Shown piece after piece: positions 7,634-16,349 of a DNA stretch of 64,000 bases; within the stretch, counting starts at the first letter, position 1; the number at the start of each line of letters is the position of its first letter. Position numbers and translations under genes: made by a program. The notes beneath the pieces were generated by a model, which did no database searches, was not told the origin of the DNA, and was given only the letters and a program-made list of their open reading frames with translations. Location of the stretch: the NCBI RefSeq assembly GCF_018069755.1, contig NZ_JAGQDE010000002.1, positions 248,001 to 312,000 on the forward strand. The letters run 5' to 3'. The stretch is from Ideonella aquatica. GTDB taxonomy: Bacteria; Pseudomonadota; Gammaproteobacteria; Burkholderiales; Burkholderiaceae_C.

Positions 7634-8737
7634 TCAGGCAGGATACAGCGCGCCCAATACCCTTGGCCCGCGCGCGCCGGTGACCGCCGGCAGGTTGGCC
7701 GGCCGGCCCTGCAGGTGCGCTGCGGCCAGCCAGGCGAAGGCGGTGGCCTCGACCTGCATCGGTGGCAGGCCCTCGTCGGCCGTGCTGCGCACGCTCAGGC
7801 CGGGCAACAGGTGCGCCAGGCGCCGCATCAGATCGGCATTGAGCGCGCCGCCGCCGCACACCAGCAGCTCGCGGCTGGCCGGCGCGTGGCGCTGCAGCGC
7901 CTCGGCGGCGGCGCGGGCGGTGAACTCGGCCAGTGTGGCCTGCACATCCTGCGGCGGCACGCTGGCGGTGCCCTGCAGCCGCTGCGCCAGCCAGTCGGCG
8001 TGGAACAGGTCGCGGCCGGTGCTCTTGGGCGGCGCGGCGGCCAGGAAGGGCTCGGCCATCAGCCTCTGCAGCAACGGGGCGTGGACCTGGCCACCCGCGG
8101 CCCACTGGCCATCGGCGTCGAAGTCCTGGCCGCGGTGGCGCTGCACCCACAGGTCGAGCAGCGCATTGCCGGGCCCGCAGTCGAAGCCCGCGACGGCGCC
8201 GCCGCCCGCCGGCAGCAGCGTCAGGTTGCCGATGCCGCCCAGGTTCAGGACGGCGCGCGCGCGATCAGGTCGGCCAAAGACCTGGGCATGGAAGGCCGGC
8301 ACGAGCGGCGCGCCCTGGCCACCGGCCGCCACATCGCGGCTGCGGAAATCGGCCACCACGGCAATGCCGCAGCGCTCGGCCAGCAGGGCTGGCTGGTTGA
8401 GCTGCCAGGTGTAGCCGCAGCCGTCGAACGCGCCGGGACGGTGGCGCACCGTCTGGCCATGCGAGCCCACGGCCTGCACATCGGTGGCGCTGAGGCCGCT
8501 GCGCTGCAGCAGCTCGGCCACCACCTCGGCCTGCGCCATCGCCAGCGCGTTGGCGGCCAGCGCGCCGCGGTGCAGCTCGTCGGCGCCGGGGGTGTTCAGC
8601 GCCAGCAGCTCGGCGCGCAGCGCGGCGGGCATGGGCCGGTGGACATGGGCCTCGACCCGCAGGCCGGGATCGAGCACAGCCAGCACGCCGTCGATGCCGT
8701 CGAGCGAGGTGCCCGACATCAGACCGATGCAGCGCAT
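7634..8737 (-). CDS. anmK: Anhydro-N-acetylmuramic acid kinase
   Basis: A 367-residue AnmK, recognised by the N-terminal GLMSGTSLDGID phosphate-binding motif, VGSHGQTVRHRPG, the metal/sugar site around NLGGIGNLTLLP and the late ELLVCGGGALN. It phosphorylates 1,6-anhydro-MurNAc to MurNAc-6-phosphate in the cytosol, recycling cell-wall fragments released by lytic transglycosylases. Length is normal. It lies 12 bp downstream of the M23 endopeptidase gene, so murein cleavage and recycling are encoded together. Confidence 0.97.
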   Translation of the reverse strand: MRCIGLMSGTSLDGIDGVLAVLDPGLRVEAHVHRPMPAALRAELLALNTPGADELHRGALAANALAMAQAEVVAELLQRSGLSATDVQAVGSHGQTVRHRPGAFDGCGYTWQLNQPALLAERCGIAVVADFRSRDVAAGGQGAPLVPAFHAQVFGRPDRARAVLNLGGIGNLTLLPAGGGAVAGFDCGPGNALLDLWVQRHRGQDFDADGQWAAGGQVHAPLLQRLMAEPFLAAAPPKSTGRDLFHADWLAQRLQGTASVPPQDVQATLAEFTARAAAEALQRHAPASRELLVCGGGALNADLMRRLAHLLPGLSVRSTADEGLPPMQVEATAFAWLAAAHLQGRPANLPAVTGARGPRVLGALYPA

Positions 8738-8749
8738 CGGTTCAGCCCA

Positions 8750-10129
8750 TCACTCGACCTGGCCGGGGTGGCCGTCGATGCGCGTGGCCAGCGCCAACTG
8801 GTGCGACACCTCTTGCGCGATGCTGGCGAATCGGCCGCGCTGGGACGGGTCGAGCTCGATGACCTCCGAGGCCTTGGCGATGATCTGCGGGTCCTGGTGC
8901 TTGCCGCCGACCAGGAACTCGAAGTGCAGGTGCGGCCCGGTGGCCCAGCCGGTGGCGCCCACGGCACCCAGGCGGTCACCCTGGCCAACGCGCTGGCCCT
9001 TGCGCACATCCAAGCGGCTGAGGTGGGCGTAGACCGTCTCGCGGCCCCCCGAGTGCTGGATGCGCACCACATTGCCGTAGCCGTTCTGCCAGCCGCTGAA
9101 GACCACGCTGCCGTCGCCGACGCTGCGCACCGGTGTGCCGGTGGGGGCGCCGTAATCGGTGCCCAGGTGCGCGCGCCAGGTCTTGTGGATCGGGTGGAAG
9201 CGCATCGCGAAACCCGAGGTCACGCGCGAGAAGGCCAGCGGGCTGGACAGGAAGGCGCGCCGCTTGCTTTGGCCGTTGAGGTCATAGTAGCCGCCGCGGC
9301 CCTCGCCGAACCAGGCGGCCTGGTAGGTCTTGCCGTTGTTGACGAACTCGGCGGCCAGCAGCCGGCCGTTGCCCCAGGGCACCGGCTCGCCGTCGGCACT
9401 GAGCGACTCGTAGATCAGGCTGAAGCGGTCGCCCTTGCGCAGTTCGCGGCGGAAGTCGATGTCGGTGGAGAAAACCTCGGCCATCTGCACCGCGACGCCG
9501 TCGGGGATGTTGGCCTCGTCGGTGGCGGCGAACAGTGAGCTGTCGATGTGGCCGCTGGCCAGGCGCGGCAGGCGCTCCAGCGGGCGCTGCTCCGCACGGC
9601 TGCTGAAGCTGTCGCCCTGGCGGGTGATCTCGAAGCGGTGGAAGGACTGCGGCACCGGCGAATCGGCCTCATCCACCGGGAAGCGCGCCACCAGCGACAG
9701 CAGCCGGCCCTGGGCATCGACCTGGGCCTGCACCAGCTTGCCGGGCCGGCCTTCAATGATGCGGCGGGCCAAGGCGTCGCTGCGCATCCACTGTGCGGCG
9801 GCGGCGTCTTCCACGCCCAGGCGGCGCAGCAGGCTGTCGGCGGTGTCGCTGGCGCGGGTGACCTCGCCGCGCGAAAGCTGCAGGCGCAGGCCGGCCAGGG
9901 CCTCGAGCTGGCCGTCCAAGCTGGGCGGCACGATCGGCTCAAGCAGCAGGCGCTGCGGCAGCTGCGCGGCGTCGGGGGCCAGCGGCGCGATGCCGAAGGC
10001 GGTGACACCGAAGCCGGCCAGACCCAGCAGCGTGCTCAGGGCCAGGCCGCGGTGGTGGGTGCGCGTCCAGCGGCCCAGGCGGGCCAGCAGGTCGGCGGCA
10101 AATTCAGGCAAAGCGGTTCCCAGCGGCAT
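8750..10129 (-). CDS. M23 family murein endopeptidase (MepM-like)
   Basis: A 459-residue membrane-anchored peptidase. An N-terminal hydrophobic segment (about residues 26-47) is followed by a LysM/OapA-like N-terminal region and the CsgB-like middle part seen in MepM proteins (FSTDIDFRRELRKGDRFSLIYE). The C-terminal lysostaphin-type domain has both zinc motifs: HLGTDYGAPTGTPV and GPHLHFEF. It should cut peptide cross-links of periplasmic murein. I take the ATG at the upper end as start; the frame stays open another 38 codons, but those overlap the tyrS leader and look untranslated. First gene of an operon with anmK, divergent from tyrS. Confidence 0.93.
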   Translation of the reverse strand: MPLGTALPEFAADLLARLGRWTRTHHRGLALSTLLGLAGFGVTAFGIAPLAPDAAQLPQRLLLEPIVPPSLDGQLEALAGLRLQLSRGEVTRASDTADSLLRRLGVEDAAAAQWMRSDALARRIIEGRPGKLVQAQVDAQGRLLSLVARFPVDEADSPVPQSFHRFEITRQGDSFSSRAEQRPLERLPRLASGHIDSSLFAATDEANIPDGVAVQMAEVFSTDIDFRRELRKGDRFSLIYESLSADGEPVPWGNGRLLAAEFVNNGKTYQAAWFGEGRGGYYDLNGQSKRRAFLSSPLAFSRVTSGFAMRFHPIHKTWRAHLGTDYGAPTGTPVRSVGDGSVVFSGWQNGYGNVVRIQHSGGRETVYAHLSRLDVRKGQRVGQGDRLGAVGATGWATGPHLHFEFLVGGKHQDPQIIAKASEVIELDPSQRGRFASIAQEVSHQLALATRIDGHPGQVE

Positions 10130-10185
10130 GGATCTTGGAGGTCTGAGGTGCCGCCGGGGCGGCAGGGTCGGCGCAGGCCGGCCCT

Positions 10186-10329
10186 TAGAATCACGGCGCT
10201 GCTCGGGGGCGGTGCCCGCAGCGTGGCTGCAGGCAGGCGCCACGGGTCTGACCCGTCAGCCCGGCAGAGTTCCCCGATTCTACCGACCCCCACGATCGTG
10301 GGGATTGTCGTGATCCCTTGGTGTTTGCG
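10186..10329 (+). promoter_or_regulatory. tyrS upstream region with TAGAAT and hairpins
   Basis: TAGAAT (10186-10191) is a candidate -10 for tyrS, but I see no -35. The following 130 bases contain a hairpin ACGGGT/ACCCGT (10242-10256), a perfect 16-bp palindrome with a CGATCG centre (10288-10303), and a GGGAT/ATCCC hairpin overlapping its end. On the other strand another TAGAAT (10282-10277) could serve the M23 gene. The palindrome could be an RNA hairpin or an operator in the divergent region. Confidence 0.35.
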
Positions 10330-11556
10330 ATGCCTCAGTCTTCTGTCTCCCCCGCCAGCGAGCGCGTGCTCGACGCACTGGCCGTCAGCCGCCGCGGCTG
10401 CGCCGAACTGCTGCCCGAGGCCGATTGGCTGAAGAAGCTGCAACGGTCGGAGGCCAGCGGCCAGCCGCTGCGCATCAAGCTGGGCCTGGACCCCACCGCG
10501 CCCGACATCCACCTGGGCCACACGGTGGTGCTCAACAAGATGCGCCAGCTGCAGGACCTGGGCCACCAGGTGATCTTTCTGATTGGCGACTTCACCTCGA
10601 TGATCGGTGACCCCTCGGGCCGCAACGCCACCCGCCCGCCGCTGACGCGCGAGCAGATCGAGGCCAACGCCAAGACTTACTACGCCCAGGCCAGCCTGGT
10701 GCTGGACCCGGCCAGAACCGAGATCCGCTACAACAGCGAGTGGAGCGATCCGCTGGGCGCGCGCGGCATGATCGAGCTGGCCGCCAGGTACACCGTGGCG
10801 CGCATGCTCGAGCGCGACGACTTCACCAAGCGCTTCCAGAGCAACACGCCGATCTCGGTGCACGAGCTGCTCTACCCGCTGATGCAGGGCTACGACTCGG
10901 TGGCGCTCAAGAGCGACCTGGAGCTGGGTGGCACCGACCAGAAGTTCAACCTGCTGGTCGGCCGCGCGCTGCAAAGCGAGTACGGCCAGGAGCCGCAGTG
11001 CATCCTGACCATGCCGCTGCTCGAGGGCCTGGACGGCATCGAGAAGATGTCCAAGTCCAAGAACAACTACGTGGGCATCACCGAGCCGGCCAACACCATG
11101 TTCGCCAAGATCCTGTCGATCAGCGACGAGCAGATGTGGAAGTGGTTCACGCTGCTGTCCTTCCGCCACGAGCGCGAGATCGAGGCGCTGAAGGCCGGGG
11201 TCGCCGCGGGCCGCAACCCCAAGGACGCCAAGGTGTTGCTGGCCAAGGAGATCACCGCGCGCTTCCACAGCGCCGCGGCGGCCGACGCGGCCGAGCAGGA
11301 CTTCAACAACCGCGCCAAGGGCGGCATTCCCGACGAGATCCCCGAGGTGTCGCTGGCCGGCGCCCCGATGGCGATCGGCGCGCTGCTCAAGGCCGCCAAC
11401 CTGGTGCCCAGCACCAGCGAGGGGCTGCGCATGGTCGAGCAGGGCGGTGTGCGCATCGACGGTGCCGTCATCAGCGACCGCGGCCTGAAGGTCGACGCCG
11501 GCACCGTGGTGCTGCAGGTCGGCAAGCGCAAGTTCGCCCGTGTGACACTGTCGTGA
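10330..11556 (+). CDS. tyrS: Tyrosyl-tRNA synthetase
   Basis: A 408-residue class I synthetase of the TyrZ type. The HIGH-like motif is HLGHT (61-65) after [10 protein letters not shown], the KMSKS loop is at 239-243, and the C-terminal 65 residues form an S4 RNA-binding domain ([24 protein letters not shown]). It charges tRNA-Tyr in the cytosol. I choose the ATG giving MPQSSV; a TTG four codons upstream is possible but has no better signal. No clear Shine-Dalgarno sequence is seen. The FKBP gene follows 23 bp downstream. Confidence 0.98.
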   Translation: MPQSSVSPASERVLDALAVSRRGCAELLPEADWLKKLQRSEASGQPLRIKLGLDPTAPDIHLGHTVVLNKMRQLQDLGHQVIFLIGDFTSMIGDPSGRNATRPPLTREQIEANAKTYYAQASLVLDPARTEIRYNSEWSDPLGARGMIELAARYTVARMLERDDFTKRFQSNTPISVHELLYPLMQGYDSVALKSDLELGGTDQKFNLLVGRALQSEYGQEPQCILTMPLLEGLDGIEKMSKSKNNYVGITEPANTMFAKILSISDEQMWKWFTLLSFRHEREIEALKAGVAAGRNPKDAKVLLAKEITARFHSAAAADAAEQDFNNRAKGGIPDEIPEVSLAGAPMAIGALLKAANLVPSTSEGLRMVEQGGVRIDGAVISDRGLKVDAGTVVLQVGKRKFARVTLS

Positions 11557-11579
11557 TCCGTTGGACCAGGAGCCCCCTG

Positions 11580-12020
11580 ATGAAGTCTCTCGCCGCCACC
11601 CTGCTGGCCCTCACCCTGTTCGGCGCCGCCCAGGCCCAGGACGCCAACCCGGCCCTGGCCGCCGCGGCCAAGGAGCCGGGTGCCAAGACCACCGCCAGCG
11701 GCCTGGTGTTCCGCAGCCTGAAGGACGGCACCGGCGGCAGCCCGGTGGCGGCCGACACCGTGCGCGTGCACTACCGCGGCACGCTGACCGACGGCAAGGA
11801 GTTCGACAGCTCCTACAGCCGCGGCCAGCCCGCCGAGTTCCCGCTGGGCCGCGTGATCCCCTGCTGGACCGAGGGCCTGCAACTGATGAAGACCGGTGGC
11901 AAGGCCAAGCTGACCTGCCCCTCGGCGATCGCCTATGGCGGCCGGGCGATCGGCGACATCATTCCCCCGAACTCGACCCTGGTGTTCGAGGTCGAGCTGC
12001 TGGGCATCGCCAAGCGCTGA
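11580..12020 (+). CDS. Secreted FKBP-type peptidyl-prolyl isomerase
   Basis: A 146-residue protein with a Sec signal peptide (MKSLAATLLALTLFGAAQAQ) and one FKBP domain (about residues 40-146) with the usual VRVHYRGTLTDGKEFDSSY, FPLGRVIPCWTEGLQLMKTGGK, IPPNSTLVFEVELL blocks. It should catalyse prolyl isomerisation during folding of periplasmic or outer-membrane proteins. AGGAG precedes the ATG in the short gap after tyrS, so it is cotranscribed. The stop codon abuts the stop of the opposing gene with no base between (TGATCA). Confidence 0.95.
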   Translation: MKSLAATLLALTLFGAAQAQDANPALAAAAKEPGAKTTASGLVFRSLKDGTGGSPVAADTVRVHYRGTLTDGKEFDSSYSRGQPAEFPLGRVIPCWTEGLQLMKTGGKAKLTCPSAIAYGGRAIGDIIPPNSTLVFEVELLGIAKR

Positions 12021-12980
12021 TCAGGGCAGGGGCGTGGCGGCGCGCAGCGTCGCCTCGGTCTCGCCCAGCCACTGCGGCTCGGCCGCGCGGGCGCGCTGCA
12101 TGGCACGTGTGGCCGCCTGATAGGCGCCGCTGGCGTCGCCGCGCGCCAGGCGCAGCTGGGCCAGGTTGTTCCAGGCCACGGCACTGTCGCCCTGGGCCAG
12201 CCAGGCCAGCAGCACGGCCTCGGCCTCGGGCCCGCGGCCGGCCTCGGTCAGCGCCTGGGCCCAGCCCACGGTGATGGACAGCCGCTGCGGCCAGCGGGCC
12301 GCCGCCGAGGCCCAGGCGCTGACCCGTGCGGCGGTCGGCGCGGGGGCCCGGTCCAAACCCAGCAGCGCGGCCATGGCCGGCGCTTCGTCCACCTGGGGCG
12401 GCCACTGGCCCGGCGGCAGCACCGCCAGGGCCCAGTGGCCGCTGCGCGCCCAGGTGGCCTCCAAGGGAACCAGGTCCCACTGTGCGTGGGCCTGGGTGCC
12501 GCTGTGCAGGCGCACGGTGCCGGCGTCCAGGTCGTAGCCGGTCAGCAGCACATAGTGCCAGCGCGGCCAGATCGGCAGCGACAGGTTCAGCAGCAGCGCG
12601 GCCGGGTGGCCCTGGGCCACCAGCGCCAGCACCGCGTCCAGCCGCGGCGGCAGTTCCACCGCCAGCATCGCGTGGCGGCGCGGGGCGGCCCGCATCTCGG
12701 CCTGCAGGCTGCCGGCGCGGCTGGGCAGGTAGACCTGCGCCTGCAGGACAGGCAGCGGCACCGGCTGCCCGGCCGCGGCCAGCGCGGCGGCCAGCACGGC
12801 GGGACCGCACAGCTCGTCGTCGCCAGCCACGAAGGGGGTGTCGGCCAGCCAGTGGCGGCGCGGCAGAGCCGGCGGCGACTGCGCGCGCAGTGCCGCCCCC
12901 ATGGGTGGCGGCGCTAGCGCCGCGCAGCCGCTCAGCGCCGGTGCCAGCAGGCCGGCGGCCAGCGCATCCCGCCGGTGCAT
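12021..12980 (-). CDS. PA2778-family C39-like cysteine peptidase lipoprotein
   Basis: A 319-residue protein with a lipoprotein signal (lipobox LSGC, Cys19). Residues about 45-205 resemble a C39-type papain-fold peptidase: catalytic Cys in DDELCGPAVLAAALAAAG, catalytic His in WPRWHYVLLTGYD. The C-terminal about 90 residues are tetratricopeptide-like helices (AVAWNNLAQLRLARGDASGAYQAA in pieces). NCBI-style naming would be PA2778 family. No ABC transporter is fused or nearby, so it is not a classical bacteriocin exporter. The small PA2779-like gene lies 13 bp upstream on the same strand, the usual pairing. Substrate unknown. Confidence 0.82.
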   Translation of the reverse strand: MHRRDALAAGLLAPALSGCAALAPPPMGAALRAQSPPALPRRHWLADTPFVAGDDELCGPAVLAAALAAAGQPVPLPVLQAQVYLPSRAGSLQAEMRAAPRRHAMLAVELPPRLDAVLALVAQGHPAALLLNLSLPIWPRWHYVLLTGYDLDAGTVRLHSGTQAHAQWDLVPLEATWARSGHWALAVLPPGQWPPQVDEAPAMAALLGLDRAPAPTAARVSAWASAAARWPQRLSITVGWAQALTEAGRGPEAEAVLLAWLAQGDSAVAWNNLAQLRLARGDASGAYQAATRAMQRARAAEPQWLGETEATLRAATPLP

Positions 12981-12993
12981 CCCGCTCGGCGTC

Positions 12994-13401
12994 TCAGCGC
13001 ACCGAGCGCGTGAACGGGAAGACCTTGGTCAGGCCCAGGATGTCGGTGACCAGCAGCAGCACGAAGATGAAGACCAGCACACCGACCAGATCGCTGGCGC
13101 CGGCGGGGGCGCTGTCGATCGTGCGGGCGAGTTGCTGGGCCTCGGCATCGCTCAGCGCGGCCACGCGGGCGCGGGCCTGGTCAAGGTCGACGCCGCGGGC
13201 CTGCAGGCCGGCCTGCACATCGGCGCGGGCCAGCGAGGCGTCGATCAGTGCGCGGGCGTCGGCGGCCGGGCGCAGCGCCAGGCCTTCGTCAACGGCCACC
13301 GCCTCGGCGGCGATGCCGGCGGCCTGGGCGGGCTGCATGAAGCCGGCGAAGCTGAGGCTGGAGGCCAGCAGCAGGGTGAAGGTGCGGTGAGCGAAGCGCA
13401 T
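12994..13401 (-). CDS. PA2779-family small membrane protein
   Basis: A 135-residue protein: signal peptide or N-terminal anchor ([27 protein letters not shown]), a helical region rich in Ala, Arg and Asp (about 35-95) and a C-terminal membrane segment ([19 protein letters not shown], about 105-123) with a short basic tail ending FTRSVR. This is the PA2779 family layout. It is first in a two-gene unit with the C39-like lipoprotein, and diverges from the cation transporter gene. I choose the ATG that begins the signal peptide; an upstream in-frame start would add 16 residues without a signal. Function unknown; it may be partner or substrate of the peptidase. Confidence 0.8.
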   Translation of the reverse strand: MRFAHRTFTLLLASSLSFAGFMQPAQAAGIAAEAVAVDEGLALRPAADARALIDASLARADVQAGLQARGVDLDQARARVAALSDAEAQQLARTIDSAPAGASDLVGVLVFIFVLLLVTDILGLTKVFPFTRSVR

Positions 13402-13454
13402 GGTGTGTATCAGAGTCAGAGGACCGCTCGATGTTACGAATTTCGCCAAGCCCC

Positions 13455-13481
13455 TTGTGACGACCTGTTGCGGGCGACAAT
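13455..13481 (+). promoter_or_regulatory. Candidate leaderless promoter of the CDF gene
   Basis: GACAAT (13476-13481) ends six bases before the ATG, and no Shine-Dalgarno sequence is present. TTGTGA (13455-13460) could be a -35 with a rather short 15-bp spacer. Transcription would start at the A of the ATG. Confidence 0.4.
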
Positions 13482-13487
13482 CGCGGC

Positions 13488-14378
13488 ATGCAAGTGAGTT
13501 CTTACCTGCGCCTGTCGGTCGTGGCGGCGCTGGCCACCATCGCGCTGAAAGCCGGCGCCTGGTGGCTGACCGGCTCGGTCAGCCTGTTGTCCGATGCGCT
13601 GGAGTCGCTGGTCAATCTGGCCGGCGCCACGTTCGCGCTGGCGATGGTGACGATCGCCGCGCAGCCGGCCGACGAAGACCACCCCTATGGCCACCACAAG
13701 GCCGAGTACTTCTCCAGCGGCTTCGAGGGCGTGCTGATCCTGGGCGCCGCCGTCGGCATCATGCTGGCCGCGCTGGACCGCTGGCTGCACCCGCAGCCGC
13801 TGGAGCGGCTGGACTGGGGCCTGGCACTGTCGGTGGCCAGCTCGGTCATCAACGGCGCGCTGGCCTGGAGCATGCTGCGCGCCGCCCGCGAACACCACTC
13901 GATCGCCCTGGAGGGCGATGCGCGGCACCTGATCACCGACGTCTGGACCTCGGTGGGCGTGGTGATCGGCCTGATTGCGGTGCAACTGACCGGCTGGCTG
14001 TGGCTGGACCCGCTGGCCGCCTTGCTGGTGGCGCTGAACATCGTGCGCGAGGGGGTGTCATTGGTGCGCCGCTCGGCCGACGGCCTGATGGACCGCGCGC
14101 TGGAGCCCGAGCACCAGGCCGCGATCCACGCGGTGCTGAAGGACTTCGACCACGCCACCATCCGCTTCGACCACCTGACCACGCGCCGCGCTGGCGCGCG
14201 CCGGTTTGCCGACCTGCACATGCACATGCCGGCCAGCTGGACACTGCAGCGCGCGGCCGCGCTGCGCGCGTCGGTGGAGCAGGCGCTGATGAGCGCGGTG
14301 CCGGGCCTGCGCGCCACGATCCAGCTGCTGCCGATGGACGTGGAAGCCCACTTCGACGATCCCAAGGACCTGCTGTGA
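13488..14378 (+). CDS. Cation diffusion facilitator transporter (FieF-like)
   Basis: A 296-residue CDF protein with about six membrane helices in the first 200 residues and a C-terminal cytosolic metal-binding domain (about 210-290). The metal-site motifs are visible: [10 protein letters not shown] in helix 2 (S-D-x-x-x-S/N), [10 protein letters not shown] after helix 2-3 and [13 protein letters not shown] in helix 5 (x-D-x-x-H-x-x-x-D pattern). It should export Fe(II), Zn(II) or another divalent cation by proton antiport. The stop overlaps the dtd start by four bases (GTGA), so the two genes are translationally coupled. Confidence 0.94.
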   Translation: MQVSSYLRLSVVAALATIALKAGAWWLTGSVSLLSDALESLVNLAGATFALAMVTIAAQPADEDHPYGHHKAEYFSSGFEGVLILGAAVGIMLAALDRWLHPQPLERLDWGLALSVASSVINGALAWSMLRAAREHHSIALEGDARHLITDVWTSVGVVIGLIAVQLTGWLWLDPLAALLVALNIVREGVSLVRRSADGLMDRALEPEHQAAIHAVLKDFDHATIRFDHLTTRRAGARRFADLHMHMPASWTLQRAAALRASVEQALMSAVPGLRATIQLLPMDVEAHFDDPKDLL

Positions 14379-14833
14379 TCGCCGTGCTGCAGCGCGTGCG
14401 CGAGGCGCACGTGGCGGTGGGCGGCCAGGTGGTGGGCGCGATCGGGCCGGGCCTGCTGGTCCTGGTCTGTGCCGAGCCGGCCGACACGCCGGCCACCGCC
14501 GCGAAGATGCTGGACAAGTGGCTCAAGCTGCGCATCTTCAGCGACGCCGCCGGCAAGATGAACCGCAGCCTGCAGGACCTGGACGGCGCCGGCACGCCAG
14601 GTGGCCTGCTGCTGGTGTCGCAGTTCACGCTGGCCGCCGACACGGCGGGCGGCAACCGCCCCAGCTTCAGTGGCGCGGCGCCGGCGGCGCAGGGCCGCGC
14701 CCTCTACGACGCCCTGGTGGCGCTGGCCCGCGAGCGCCACACCGGCCTGGTGGCCACCGGCGAGTTTGGCGCCGACATGCAGGTGCACCTCGTCAACGAC
14801 GGACCGGTGACCATCCCGATGCGCCTGGCCTGA
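14375..14833 (+). CDS. dtd: D-aminoacyl-tRNA deacylase
   Basis: A 152-residue DTD. It starts at a GTG that overlaps the preceding stop codon ([14 protein letters not shown] is the family N-terminus). The active-site motifs SQFTLAAD and the C-terminal NDGPVTIPM (the cross-subunit Gly-cisPro type GPVT) are present. The enzyme removes D-amino acids and glycine from mischarged tRNA. The same strand of DNA holds no other candidate in this frame, and length is normal (about 145-150). Confidence 0.97.
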   Translation: MIAVLQRVREAHVAVGGQVVGAIGPGLLVLVCAEPADTPATAAKMLDKWLKLRIFSDAAGKMNRSLQDLDGAGTPGGLLLVSQFTLAADTAGGNRPSFSGAAPAAQGRALYDALVALARERHTGLVATGEFGADMQVHLVNDGPVTIPMRLA

Positions 14834-14840
14834 ACGACAA

Positions 14841-14860
14841 CGGGCGCCCGAAGGCGCCCG
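14841..14860. terminator. Hairpin between dtd and the Bug receptor gene
   Basis: A perfect 8-bp stem CGGGCGCC/GGCGCCCG with a CGAA loop, seven bases after the dtd stop. No T-run; it lies between two converging genes and may serve both. Confidence 0.5.
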
Positions 14861-14892
14861 CTGGCTGGAGGTTCGAGGTCCTCAGCAGGTGA

Positions 14893-15870
14893 TCAATCCG
14901 CGTACTGACCCGCGGCCTTGATGGCGGTGCCGAGCTTGGTGATCTCGGCCTCGACGAACTTCTTGTGTTCGGCCGGGTTGACGCGCGCGTCGGTCACCAC
15001 CACCGCCCCCAGCGCCTCTTCGCGCTTGATGAACTCGGGGTCCTTCAGTGCGGTCTTGAGGGCGGCGTTGAGCTTGTCCAGCACCGGCTTGGGCGTGCCT
15101 TTGGGGGCGTACATCGCGTGCCAGATCGTGACGTTGAAGCCCTTCAGGCCCGACTCGTCCAGCGTGGGCAGCTTGGCCAGCGCTGGCGAGGTGAGGTGCT
15201 TGAGCGTGCTGACCGCGTAGGCCTTGACCTTGCCGCTTTCGATCTGGCTGGTGGTGTTGGTGGTCTGGTCGCACATGATGTCGACCTGGCCGCCCAGCAG
15301 GTCGGTCATGGCCGGGGCGGTGCCCTTGTAGGGCACGGTGGTCATGTCGACCTTGATCGCCTGCTGGAACATCAGGCCGCACAGGTGCGAGGCCGAGCCC
15401 AGACCGGCGTTGGCCAGGTTGATCTTGCCCTTGTTGGCGTCGATCCACTTGGCCAGCTCGGCGTAGTTGGCGGCCGGCAGCGTGGGACGGCCGATCAGGG
15501 TCATCGGCACCTCGTTGATCATGCCGAGGTACTCGAAGTCGTCCAGGGTCTTGTACTGCAGCTGGCGGTAAAGCGACGGCGAAGTGGCCATGCCCACGTG
15601 GTGCAGCAGGATGGTGTAGCCATCCGGGGCCGCCTTGGCCACCTTGGTGGCGCCCAGCGTGCCGCCGGCACCGCCGACGTTCTCGATCACGATGGTGCCA
15701 CCCAGCGGCTTGCGCAGCGCTTCGGCCAGGTCGCGCGCCACCTTGTCGGTCGGGCCGCCAGCCGCAAAGGGCACGACGATGGTGACCGGCTTCTCGGGGT
15801 ACTCGGCCAGGGCCGGCAGGGCCAGCGCGGCCAGCGCGGTGGCGGCAAGGGTTTTCAGGCGCAGATTCAT
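14893..15870 (-). CDS. Bug/TctC-family periplasmic solute receptor
   Basis: A 325-residue tripartite tricarboxylate transporter receptor. It has a signal peptide (MNLRLKTLAATALAALALPALA) and the family's YPEKPVTIVVPFAAGGPTD start, followed by the usual GGTIVIENVGGAGG and VPYKGTAPAMTDLLGGQ. Bug receptors bind carboxylates or amides and feed TctAB-type carriers; many are orphans, as here, with no TctA or TctB beside it. AGGAGA precedes the ATG. Ligand cannot be told from sequence. Large expansion of this family is a mark of Burkholderiales. Confidence 0.95.
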   Translation of the reverse strand: MNLRLKTLAATALAALALPALAEYPEKPVTIVVPFAAGGPTDKVARDLAEALRKPLGGTIVIENVGGAGGTLGATKVAKAAPDGYTILLHHVGMATSPSLYRQLQYKTLDDFEYLGMINEVPMTLIGRPTLPAANYAELAKWIDANKGKINLANAGLGSASHLCGLMFQQAIKVDMTTVPYKGTAPAMTDLLGGQVDIMCDQTTNTTSQIESGKVKAYAVSTLKHLTSPALAKLPTLDESGLKGFNVTIWHAMYAPKGTPKPVLDKLNAALKTALKDPEFIKREEALGAVVVTDARVNPAEHKKFVEAEITKLGTAIKAAGQYAD

Positions 15871-15967
15871 GCGGTGTCTCCTGGGTGCATGACAAGGGGT
15901 GGGCGGATGGTAGGGGGGCTGGAAGGGGGCGCCATGTGGGGAACTACGTAATCCCTGCCGCCCACGT

Positions 15968-15973
15968 CACAAT
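15968..15973 (+). promoter_or_regulatory. Candidate -10 of a leaderless cupin mRNA
   Basis: CACAAT is followed by six bases and then the ATG of the cupin gene; there is no Shine-Dalgarno sequence and no good -35. The placement equals that at the CDF gene. Confidence 0.33.
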
Positions 15974-15979
15974 CGGCGC

Positions 15980-16336
15980 ATGAGCCGCAGCATCCGATTC
16001 GACCTGCCCGCCACCGCCCCGGAGGTCGACCACCCGCGCGAGGAGCGCCGGGAACAGGGCAACCCCGAACGACACACCTGGACCCTCTATGAGCCGCCCG
16101 GCCACGGCCTGGCGGCTGGCATCTGGGACTGCGAGCCGGGCCGCTGGCGCATCGTCTTCGGCCCGAACGAGCACGAGTACTTCGTGGTCCTGTCCGGCCG
16201 CGTGCGCGTGCATGACGCGCAGGGTGGCTTCACCGAGGCCGGGCCTGGCGAGGCCATCGTCATCCCGCCGGGCTTCGAGGGTAGTTTCGAGGTGCTTGAG
16301 AAAGTTCGCAAACACTTCGTGATCGTCGATCGCTAA
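15980..16336 (+). CDS. Cupin-domain protein (DUF861/cupin_3 type)
   Basis: A 118-residue single-domain cupin. The two conserved stretches are present in the form GIWDCEPGRWRIVF-NEHEYFVVLSGRVRV and AIVIPPGFEGSFEVLEKV, as in the (S)-ureidoglycine aminohydrolase-like cupin_3 group, whose members often have a role in ethanolamine or nitrogen metabolism or none known. It lies alone between the divergent Bug gene and the converging PaaK-like gene. No metal ligand set can be assigned with certainty from sequence. Downstream begins a tandem repeat. Confidence 0.8.
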   Translation: MSRSIRFDLPATAPEVDHPREERREQGNPERHTWTLYEPPGHGLAAGIWDCEPGRWRIVFGPNEHEYFVVLSGRVRVHDAQGGFTEAGPGEAIVIPPGFEGSFEVLEKVRKHFVIVDR

Positions 16337-16349
16337 GTGCCCAACGCCG

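Noticed and set aside
7349..9538. A 729-codon open frame on the + strand opposite anmK and the M23 peptidase
   Set aside because: It is a G+C-driven antisense frame with biased composition rich in Gly, Gln, Ala, Arg, His and Val and no domain. The minus-strand genes under it are complete and well known.
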